From assembly GCA_037176905.1 (NCBI GenBank), contig JBBBWG010032752.1:50581-114580 (forward strand): DNA of 64,000 bases. The letters run 5' to 3'. Positions 1 through 10,737 of the stretch are shown in pieces (the stretch's first letter is position 1; each line of letters begins with the position of its first letter). Source of the stretch: Azolla pinnata. Lineage: Eukaryota > Streptophyta > Polypodiopsida > Salviniales > Salviniaceae. The notes below the pieces were generated by a model. That model had not been told where the DNA came from and ran no database searches. It saw nothing but the letters and a program-made list of their open reading frames with translations. Position numbers and translations under genes: made by a program.

Positions 1-109
1 GCCCTGTTCTTTGTATTGCATTTCTTTGTATGCCCAACTGAGCTTTCTTCCAATTCTTTCATCTTGTTCTTTCTCTGCTGCTGCCATTGCAGCTGGATTC
101 AGCTCCATC

Positions 110-3100
110 ATGGGTACTTTGCATGACCCAGAAGGCTCCCAGCATCAGGATGGTGTTGATGATTCCATGTTTAGATCCAACACAAAGCCTACCACTCTCT
201 TCTCCAAGATCTTTGGAGACTATGACTGGGCCTTCCTCTGTATGCCTCGAGCTCCATTCCAGAAGCATGTCAGACCCACCCCTTTCTACTCCAAGGATGA
301 GCAAATCCCGCTTTTCGTAGCCCTTATCATGGGGCTTCAACACTGCCTTTCCATGGTAAAGGAGCCAAAACAGGACAGAACCGGGCACATTGATCATGCT
401 CTGCCAGATTATCTTTTCCATTTTGATATTTCGATTCTCCTGTAGGCTAAGCCAATCAAACTTTCTGTTTTGTGTTTGTGTTTTCTTCTTTGCTTTTAGG
501 TGGGTGGTATCATCACTGCCCCTGTCGTCATTGGTGGCTCAGCAAACTTCTCCAGTCCAGATACAGTTGCTTGTAAGTGCGTGTACGAGGAATGTAAATA
601 CATCTTCACTCGCAAAAATACAGATAAACACATTATTTTTCTGTGGATTGATTTATTTTCATGGCCAACAAATCCACTAGAATTCGGTCTAATGCTTCCT
701 GCCCGTATTTTGCACAGATTTGGTATCGGCTGCATTGATCGTGACCTCGATTGCTTCTTTCATACAAGTGTATCAGATTAAAATACCGTATACACAATAT
801 GTTATAGGTGAGTGTGGGGAGGATGATCTATTCAAGAGTTCCAATCAGATGCCCTGTGACTGGTATAATGGGAATTCCTGTCAAATTTGCAGGCTCGGGG
901 CTTTTATCTGTGATGGGCACCTCATTTGCCTATATACCTATTGGTAAGATCCCTTTACTCGTAATTCAGATCTCTTTGCTACACCGTGTGCAATAGCAAC
1001 CCGCGGCATCAACTACAACTGACTGATTCATGATTGGCTACGTTTTATTACAGCTCAACATGTGCTTACAAGCTTGCAAACGTGCTCATGTGGAGGCACC
1101 CCCTGTCAAGTTAATGGATCATGCCGTCAGTGCACTCAACCCCTTGAAGGGAAATGTTATACAGGAGAAGAGGCATATGGTGCTATACTTGGAACTGTGA
1201 GTAAACATAGCTGCCCATTAAGCTTTATGCACTACACCTCCCTTATACACACATGCACTGTATGTAACGCATTTCTCGGGTATATAACATGTACACGTGT
1301 TCTCAAAGAAGTCCTGTGCTGACGTGATATTCTAGATACTCGTGGTGTGCTGGTTTCAAACATCGCTTTCATTTGCTTCCCCCAAGGTCCTTCGCCGAAT
1401 TTTCCCTCCAGTTGTGACTGGAACCTGCTTGATTCTGGTTGGAGTCTCTTTAGTGGCCACAGGATTTGAGCTTTGGGGTGGAGGTCAATATTGTGCTAGT
1501 CAAGTAAGATTTCATCCTTAATAGACAAGAATCTTAATATTGTACTAGTCAAGTAAGATTTCATCCTTAATATTGTGCTACTCAAGAATCTTAATAGACA
1601 AAGATATTTGTTAATGAACACAATTTTTCGATCATGAAATAGGTGAAAACTTTCCATGGGATTCTTCAAATGACTATAAATTGAACTTTGAATATTTACT
1701 TTTCTAGGTGCTCACAACAAAAGTGCCTTGCACAAACAATGGAACAGTAGTGTTACCTTTTGGAGATCGAAATTATTTGGGGCTTGGATTTGTAGTCTTT
1801 GTGTCTTTCATAATGATTGAATTCTTTGGATCACCATTCATGAAGAATGCCCAGGTAAACATAGTGGAGAACAGGAGCTTCTATTGATTTTGGAGGTTGA
1901 AGGAACCCAATCAGGTCTAAATTATCATGGTCTGTTATGCATCTGAAAATTTGGAGGCAGGTTATTCTTGCACTGTTAATCTCCATGATAGTTGCAGCAA
2001 TTGTGCATGTTACGGATTGCAATCAGGATTGTGCAGATCCAGTCTGCAGTGCACCAGTTTGCTATGATGTTCTCCCTTTGGTATGTGTTCTAACTGAGCT
2101 GCAAGATACTTGAATATCTGCATTAGCAATCCACATACACATTTTATAGGTATATACAGTGATGTCCATGAATTCATATATCACCATTCATGCAAGTCCT
2201 CTAAATACCAGACGAGTTGTATATTGCAGGGTGTGCATTACAATAGCTCATTGAATCAAATAAGTGGTTCTCCAACGTCTCAATACCCAAATAGCACAAT
2301 TTGTGCGCCGCAAACATGCGCTCCCCCAGTGTGCTCTTGCAAATCGTTACGGTATATATCTCTCTACATATGTACACAAAAAATTTGCTTGTCAAGCATT
2401 CCTCTAACCACTATGTTATAGAGAGAACGTTGGATCGTTGGTCATGTGCATACACACAGAGGAAGTGCCCAGTACTAAAAAGGTGTAGATTATTTCTCTG
2501 AATGCACAGTTACGTAACAGGGGATCAGATTGCTTCTGCAGACTGGGTGACATTTATCTGGACCCATAGGTTTCCGCTCACGTTCTATGCACCGGCTGTG
2601 TTACCTTTGCTCGTTGCTTCAATTGTTGCTGCCACAGAGTGCATCGGTGATGTGACCGCAACAACAGAAGCCAGCGGACTTCCTCCTTATGGTACACAAA
2701 AAACATACCATGGATGTGCTTTAATATGCTATTCATTCATTAGTCATAGGTCTCTCTGTAAGTTGAATTGGTTGTCTATAAGCTAAAGATGAAAGCATGA
2801 GAATGGGAGCATTAACTCAGCTGATTAGTTTTTCCAAACACAGTAGCTCAAAAGCATATTCTAAAAGCTATATGTAAACAAGATAAGTGTAATAAAGTAT
2901 CTAGATAATGTTGGTATCATACTTTGCCTGGTAGGTTGTCGTTAAATTGATCAAACTTTAATTCTATCATAGTGTAAAACCTTTTGGAAGCTAAATTTGC
3001 GATGCTCTTGAAGTTTTCAAATTTCATTTTATTGTGTAAGGCATATTACATTTTGCAAACTAACAAGTGATGGCCCTTCACAAGAGCTATCAGTGCTCCT

Positions 3101-4008
3101 TTTCTCCCATGGTTCCATGCCTGAGAGAAGTGAGCTGTTGTTTATATGTATGTAGGAGCGGAGTATGAGAGATCGATCCAAGGTGCCTTGCTAGCGGACG
3201 GGATCAATGCATTCTGGGCTGCTATTGGGACATGCATCCCTTTGACGACGTATGCGCAAAACAACGGGGTCATCTCTTTATCAAGATGCGCATCGAGGCG
3301 GGCAGGATATGCGTGCTGCTTATGGCTCTTGATTCTAGGGATCTTTGCAAAGTTTGCTGCTATCTTCATCTCCATCCCTAACTGTATTCTAGGGGCCCTC
3401 ACGGCTTGCCTTGTGGCCGGTGTTGTGGTATCAGGCATCCATGTGCTGAATTCGAGAGAAGGCTTGACAAGGCGGAATCGGTTCATCGCAACATTGGCCC
3501 TTGGAATGGGCCTCGGTGTAAACCTTGTGCCTTCCTGGGTGAATATTGTTGGGCAACAAAGCTATCCAAATGAAGGGAATTTTTGGCCAGCAAATCCTGC
3601 ATGGAGTTCCGGATATCGAGGTTCCATCTCCCTCCCTCTCTCTCACTTTACGTTGAAAAATGAGCTCTTTGTAAGCTAATTCTATGTATGAAACAGCAAC
3701 TAAAACCACTCAAAAACCCTGAACTACTGAAGAAACAAAAACTGGAAGAGAAAAACTGTCATGTGATGTTGCTAAACAAGATTACAATAACTGGATTTTT
3801 TTTACTAAACTGGGGCAATTTGGTACCTTGTGCAGGATTGAGAGATGCAGTCATCTTGTTTATCTCCAACGGTTTCTCATTTGGAGGCTTCATTGCATTT
3901 TTTCTCAACCTCCTACTGCCGTTTGAAACAAGCGATGGCACTGCGGCGCATGTACACCATGATAACGATGGTATACAGTCACTCAAGCAAAGTGAACATG
4001 CAATCTAA
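110..4008 (+). CDS. UapA-like (fungal-type) NCS2/NAT purine-xanthine permease
   Basis: Predicted membrane H+ symporter for purines (xanthine/uric acid class), plasma membrane. Twelve coding exons: 110-355, 500-572, 718-807, 893-943, 1054-1196, 1336-1503, 1708-1854, 1961-2080, 2230-2351, 2510-2691, 3156-3620, 3836-4008. They sum to 1980 nt, 659 aa, with every junction in frame and GT-AG. The ATG follows a probable 5'UTR acceptor at 91-92. The N-terminal GDYDWAF segment, QH motif (Q77-H78), ECIGDVTAT (E430, D434), LADGIN (D462) and NAT signature QNNGVISLSR (482-491) match the Aspergillus UapA layout much better than the plant NAT1-12 family. The signature ends S-R where T-R is usual, and a Tyr stands where UapA has Phe406. 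A cysteine-rich stretch (about residues 326-383) is extra. UapA is 574 aa. Substrate is inferred; the family call is firm. Confidence 0.9.
1485..1610 (+). repeat. Duplicated 5' splice site segment inside permease intron 6
   Basis: The end of exon 6 plus its donor (tattgtgctagtcaa / gtaagatttcatcc) is repeated about 49 bp downstream as tattgtactagtcaa / gtaagatttcatcc, and a third partial copy follows. The second copy offers a decoy donor at 1553. Using it would add 49 nt and a stop codon. Confidence 0.75.
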
Positions 4009-6141
4009 GTTATAAAGCATACAAATGGTTGATCCTATCTTGTTCCACATAATATATGAGCGATTTTTGTCTTGGGCTTGTTAATGCAAGACTTGAGATC
4101 TAAATAATCTATGCAAATTCGAAACAAAAAACAGAAAAAAGCACCGAACTAGAAGAATGGCAATCGATCAGAAATATAATGGATGTACAGGAGAGCGTGA
4201 TTGATTAGAAATATAATCGATCCGAAACAACAAAAGTTTGAAGATTTCGTCCCCACTTGTCGGATTTTGGATGTATCAATGGTTGCATATACTTATTTCG
4301 ATCTGTCAACTGCTCTAAGCAGATGTTGTTTTGTAATGGAAGAGTCCTACTTGGTGCCTTGTAGCCAACATTTTGGGACCGTGCTGCATGTGGGCTGTCT
4401 GGTACGCAATATACCGCAATCCAAATTACAATCTACACAAGTCAACAAATGTGATGTACCTCAAATGATATGCTTTCAGATCTGTCGGTGCCTTCCTCTC
4501 ACATTGAAGTTTTTGTCCTTTTTATCGACTTTTATGAAACGCTTCATCTGTACTCCACATGACTTTACATATATGCATCTCTTAAATGTGTTCCTATTGT
4601 TTGTGTTTATGGAGTAGTGTCCTAGTGTGATTCGATCTGAGCTCTACAAGAGCAGATTAATCACCTTTATAATTGTCACATGATGTATTGTAAACCACTC
4701 TAATGCTAGGTATAGTTTCTCTATGATTAACTGTTCATAACCGCGAGAGAGTGGCGTTTTCAATTGATGCACACTAACCATAATTGCCAAGTCCCCATCG
4801 TCGGCGATTATAATCAGCACCGATGTTGACATCCTCTTAACCTACTGGTTAACACCTCAATGCAAACAAGAATCTACTCTTTTGTTGTTGCTGTTTAATA
4901 GTCTTCTATTCTCGCAAAAGCAAACACTTCATCGTCAAGATTAACGGTATCGACGATGCTGTTCACAGCTAACCGTGTCTCGACATGGAATTGTTTGTGT
5001 AGAAATCAATCTCGAAGAATGGTTCATAGTGGACAGTGCTACAAGGTCATACTCAGGCTTGGTGAGAAGAGTATTGCAGTGCACAGAAAAAAGTTGAATT
5101 GACATATCATTTGTACGTAACCTTTTGCTTAGAATGTTATGTGTTTTTGTTCCAAAGTTATCTTCACTGGTAGAGCTTGAAGTGTAGTTTAAGGGCCGTA
5201 TGGAAATCGTGATAGTGGTTTAGTTTTTGAATCAAACAAGGTTGGAGAATTGGGTCATTTCTATTTCATTCTGAACGTTAAGATACATCAATCTTGCAGG
5301 TTGAAGCGTTCATTCAAGCAAGATATTATGTCTACAATAATGGTGTGATTGTGAAATTTTTGCTGCATTTGAACCCCACCAGTCATTCAAACTAGATATT
5401 CATTTCTCAAAAGACCACAGATTCAAGTACGACTTTCCCATATGATGTGTAGCTCCAAAGGTTATCATAATCTTATGATGATCGTCTTATGATGAAAAGA
5501 ATCATTTTTCAAAACAAAAGCATTACGGATTTCAAGAGGCTGATATGAGCCGTTCAATCTTTTGTCAATTTAACACAGCAAGTGGAGCGTGTGTTTCCAA
5601 TTGTAATCGTTAAGCATAATCAAAGCTTAAATTGCTTACTTTGTTCCTTTAGAACTGCTAATGGTGATCCTTTCTTGCAAGCAAAGGCCACTGGTTCTGC
5701 TATTAGTAAGATTTTCCAACAAGGGCCACATGGTAACACCCTACATACATTGAAACTTGAACTCCAAAATTGATAGCAAACAAAGAATAATGCTGAGGAA
5801 GTAGTATTTCATGCACATGAAATGTAATGCAAACACAGGTGTTGGGTAAAACATGGAGTACAAAACCAATACCAAACTAAGAACAATTGTGAGTACCCAG
5901 TACGAGTGTTTCACGCACACAGAATGTTATGCAAACAATTACATATCCCGAGAGATGTTAGAATGTAGAAATTCATGGAAAGCTTATAACACCATTGACA
6001 TGGTGCAAGTTGGCAACATATCTTTACAAATCTTCCCTGAGTTCATAAAAAAAATAGTGGAGTTGAGAAGCACGATATTTTGCTGGCCTCTTGAGTTTTG
6101 GTAATAGTCCTGAATCTGAGAAAAGAAAGCAACAAACAAAG
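4009..6141. other. Intergenic, convergent gene ends
   Basis: AT-rich spacer between the 3' ends of the permease (+) and the CA1Pase-like gene (-). It must hold both 3'UTRs. Open frames here are short, lack family resemblance and show no splice-linked continuation. Nothing else recognised. Confidence 0.6.
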
Positions 6142-9100
6142 CTAGAAATCTTCATCAGCCAGGGTAGGTTTGGTGATGGGCACAGACCAGCGACCCAAAT
6201 GTGCGGTATAGTTGACACATCGCACAACAGACCTTCCTTCTGGACCATCAGGCAAGTCAATCACGCTGATGCTGCCGGAGTCAAGGCGGAACGATGTAAT
6301 CGAAGATGGAGAAAGGTTGAGGCAATGGCTGATCATTGCACAGTGTGTTAACTCATGGGCTACCACCACTATGCTTGTTTGTTGGCCCAGATTTGCATCC
6401 AAGTTTTTCAAATTCTCTAATACGCTCTGCCAAGCGCGTCCTGCTCGCTGCCAAAATTCCATGAAACTCTCCTTTCCTCCGACATCGCCTTTCTGTAGAA
6501 CATCTTGCCAACGCCCTGATGACACCACCTCAGCAAGAATCTTCCCCTGGTTCAAGAAGAAAAAAGGTGTAAGACTGGGGCAATTAAGCTTTTTAACATT
6601 TGTTATATAAACACACCGGTAATGCCAATAGTTCATGTTTGCATCAATCTCTAGCAACTTTATGTTCTGAAAGCTAGCTAAATATTTGCTAATGTTCAAA
6701 AGAAAACGAAGATGACGAACAGAACATGTAGAGCTTGTGCTAATTTTATAGAACCAGGATTATGCACACACTTTTATCAACTATACCCACAACTAGGAAC
6801 ATTACCCAAATCACCCTTCTCTTTTCTTAACCCCTCAATGACAAAAACTGAAAAGGCTGTTTGTAATGTCTATACATACTTCCCTTCTATATATCGTTGC
6901 TCATGCGCTGTGTGTTTGACAAAGGAAACGAGCTGTACTATTGAATTTTCTGTTCCTTTCCATTCTCACGAAATATTAGCTGGAAAGGTTTTCTATGCCT
7001 AGTTGATACTGGTTATATAAGATAAGGATCCAGCTGTTTCCTTTTCATGCTCATGAAATATTAGTTTAAACTCGGATGGAAACTAATCAGCAATCCCCTC
7101 AAAAACGATAAGACTTTGAAAATGTGGAATATCTTACCCTCCATTGTCCCCAGTCGAAATCTGCCAACTCAGGTAAATGTTTGGACTCCACATATCGAGG
7201 GACACAATCGGCACCCAAACAGTCTGCCGCTTCCTGTACCTATAATTGTTTTCAAATTGAAGGACAGATAAAATTGATGATAGGTTGAAGCAGGAAATAA
7301 GGAAAAACAAAATTCATTCCATATTGACTACTTATTACGCTGATTCAGCTAATTCTAGTGTTCACATACTTCCACTATGGCTTCCGTTGTCTTCCTTGCA
7401 TTTGGCTGATGGCTGCTCAGTACTAAATTAATTCTCATATCCAACAAAAGCTCCGATGTCTTGCGAGACTGCTCAATACACACACACAGAGCCATAGACA
7501 AAGCAGCATTATAGCATGAGCTTATAGATAACATCTTCTGATACTCTACCCAAACACCTCGGGTAAATATTTTGTTCTAACCTGAATGATCCCCAACATG
7601 TTTAAAGGCTCATCCTCTGACACTGGACATCGCTTCTAGAAAAAACATAACATTTTGAAGCTTAGCTCCTTTACTTTCAAAACAGCAAAAGAAAACTAGA
7701 AATGGGAACTTGATATATGCATGTTCTATGTCTTTGCGTGCTTACATGAGCCCTTGGAGGGTACCATCCTAAATGAAGTAGAAACTTTTCATTGACACAG
7801 CGAATGACTTCATGAAATAGGCATCAACAAATTTAAGGTTCAGGGTATTAATATAATTTGTTCATAAAATGCACCGGGAAGGATTTCACTTTAGGGGTCC
7901 ATGCAGAAATTTTAGTAATGAAGTTGAATTTCAGCATTAATATTGCTGCCATTTACACAATTTTTTGATTGACCATTTCAGGAATTCCTGCATCAGGGGA
8001 GCCATTGCGAGGTAGCATTTAAAAAAAGTCTTGCATCAGGCACCAAGGCTCTCTATAATACAGCTTACTAATCTGGAACCCTTACTGAAGACTTCTTGAG
8101 TCGTAATACAAGCTTACATTTAGCATGTACACTAATCAAATAAGTGCCAAAAATCCTTTGCTTCACCTCCCTAAACCTTAAACCTTGAACATATATATAG
8201 CAATGAATGTGATTCCAAGACTGGTTGTTATAATAACATCATGAGTAAAAGCATTAAGAGGCATTGGTTATTATTCTCAAAGAGAAGCTACCTGTCACAA
8301 GCAAGGGGAAATTTTATATGCTCAAAGTGCACAGACATCATGTACAGGTAAAAGCACTCACATATACTCAAGGAAAATACAAAAAAGAAACTAGAAACAA
8401 ACCTCGGAGGTGCTATCTGTTGCTCCATGACACACAAGAATGACCTGCACTGAAGTCTTCCTTCCCCCAGACTGATCAGCTCCTATTGGAGGACTGGGAG
8501 TCTGAAACCCAATCATCGTTCCTGCATCATTATTTGCTACATCACATTCATCCATGCTATAATGCATGTCATGCAATTCCCTCTCATATTAATATATTGC
8601 AATATAAAGAAAACTGAGTTGAATGGTGAGCTATTGCTTCTTTCCATTGCCTATTAAGCAGATGATCAGCAATAGCCAAACATAACCTAGATAACCCAAG
8701 GAATGATAAAGAAGAGTTTCGAGGTACTGAAAATTCTTTTTTGATGTAGAAGCAACGAAGGCTCATCGAACAGCATCGTGATTATCTTAGTGTTCATTTC
8801 AGAAGCCAAAAATTGTAATGAACTTTATGATGGCAGTACCTGATTTAATCTATCGAGGCACACATAAGGAGAACTGTCATAGCTTGGAGTAAAATCCAGC
8901 ACACTCACACCACAATTGCTTTGAAGAAGCTTCCGGAAATACTCCGGACCTAAACCTGTTGCCGTGGCAACTAATGCTTGGTTGACGGCATTGTGTGCCA
9001 CTACTAAAATTGACCGGCCCTCGTGCCGAAGAATCTCATCCCAACATCTCTGAGCTCGTACCCAGAGCTCCCGAACTGGGTAATGACCATCAATGTTGAA

Positions 9101-10266
9101 GTTAGATGCATCTTTCTGCCACATCTTGTATGCATCGCCATACCGTGCTTTACCTTCATTCTTCAACAAACCCTATTTTCCAAAGTCATGATAACAACGT
9201 GCAAAAATCAATCATATAGCCCCAATTTCCTGCATTCTTGCATGTATATAAATGTTCTAAATATGTGAGGACCTTGTACCTATCTTGCAAGACCAAGTGC
9301 CAGTTGACTACCCCTCTTTGAAGGATAATAAATGGAAAAAGTGAGTGTACAAGAGAGCAATTCAGCCAGGTAGGGAGCCTTTACATCTATGAACTCTATG
9401 GTATGCAGGGCCCAAATTGTGGTAAGCCAAACCGAAGGCCATATACATATATTCTAACTCCAAACAATCCGATCGCAACATAATTATGTCTGTATTCATA
9501 CCTGGAAGCTATAAAGATCGATTTCCCGAAGATCGTCGATTGAGATCATCTCATCAGAGCGAGATCCCCATATGATTTCAGCAGTATGCTTTGCTCGTAC
9601 CAATGGGCTAGTAGTCAGTCATGGCCCCAAGGGGGTATAACAGGATTCAGTTGTATTTCATGTTTAATCGATGGGAATATACAAAAAAACAGAGCCAAAA
9701 ATCTGGAACGACATGCATGTCCCATTCAATGACGATCAGAAGCAAAACAAAGTAAACCTGTGGAAGCAAACATCGAAGGAATCCGAGAGCAGCATCTGCC
9801 GAGAAGTTTCGGCTTGGATCTCCCCTTTCGGGGTGAGAATCGCGAAATCCGAGCTACCTTGGATTCGACCTTCGGCATTCCATGTGCTCTGGCCATGGCG
9901 GACAAGAACCACCCGCTTCGGGGACTGAAGGAAAGGGAGAGCATATTCCAAATTCCTGAGAGATTCTCTCTTAGAATCCTCCCCTTCCACTGTGTGAGCG
10001 GCAGGGGTGTTACTGACAACAGCGGACCGGCATGTCTGCTTGGGAACAGAGAACCCTGAAAACTGGCTACCTTTCTGTGCACCTGGGAGGATCTGGGAGA
10101 GATGGGTGCTCCTGGCAGAAGCAGAAACCGCGAATCTCTTCCTCTCCTTCTTCCTAGCACTCTTACTCTTGTCTGGAAGAGGGAACAGAGGCCGAGATGG
10201 GTGGTGCTGAAGTTCAGCAGCTATGGTGCATATGCGGTTGCACGTGCTCAGAACCACAGCTTCCAT
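6142..10266 (-). CDS. CA1P: Probable chloroplast 2-carboxy-D-arabinitol-1-phosphatase (double histidine phosphatase)
   Basis: Expected to dephosphorylate the nocturnal Rubisco inhibitor 2-carboxyarabinitol 1-phosphate, or related sugar-phosphate inhibitors, in the stroma. Eight exons on the minus strand: 10266-9758, 9607-9502, 9172-8840, 8501-8403, 7635-7582, 7468-7370, 7239-7138, 6546-6142. Total 1707 nt, 568 aa, all in frame. Residues 1 to about 105 are Ser/Arg/Lys-rich and look like a transit peptide. The first phosphoglycerate-mutase-like domain has LVRHGQSTWN (R123-H124-G125) and a second histidine in VVAHNAVNQAL (H265). The second domain has LVCHG in place of RHG (C340), so it is probably not catalytic; I recall the same change in Arabidopsis At5g22620. 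The C-terminus (NYTAHLGRWS, ITKP, DEDF) is very like that protein. The family is sure; the exact substrate is inferred. Confidence 0.92.
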
Positions 10267-10737
10267 AGCTCTCTCAGAGCAAGGACGACTGACATGTGGG
10301 CTCTTTCAGATAACATGTAAATTAGCACACCAGAATTTAGAAACAGTTTTAACATCTTCTTTTCCACAGAGCCCTCTTTTTTCTCAAAAACATTTCCACT
10401 ACTACATTCACAATCAGTTGTGAAAAAACAGAAAAACAAAACCAAGCCCATCTCCAAAAAACAAGAGCAGGGATCCTTGAATTGGTTTCAACCTGCCCTG
10501 ATCGATCGAGAACAGGAACAGTTAGCCGACGATTATGTTACAGCACAGGTATGTATATATATATATATATGGATATGAAGGAGCATTTACTATAAATTCT
10601 GTAGCCAAAAGAGATTCAAGACTAGCCAAAACCAAATTGGAAGATGTGAAAAGATTTCAGTTTCCATCCTCCCACGCAGCTGTCAAAAGGTCATAGTTTT
10701 CATTCATTACATGCTCCTCAAGTAGCTATCTTTTTTT
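10267..10737. other. Intergenic between tandem minus-strand genes
   Basis: Holds the promoter and 5' leader of the CA1Pase-like gene and the 3'UTR of the gene upstream. A short TA dinucleotide run sits at about 10553-10571. No further gene seen. Confidence 0.55.

Noticed and set aside
110-4008. Fungal contamination as the source of the UapA-like gene
   Set aside because: It is on the same contiguous sequence as clear plant genes with no gap between it and the CA1Pase-like gene, and it has plant-sized AT-rich introns.
4201-4617. A 138-codon open frame in the first spacer
   Set aside because: No signature, AT-rich 3' flank, no splice-linked partner exons.
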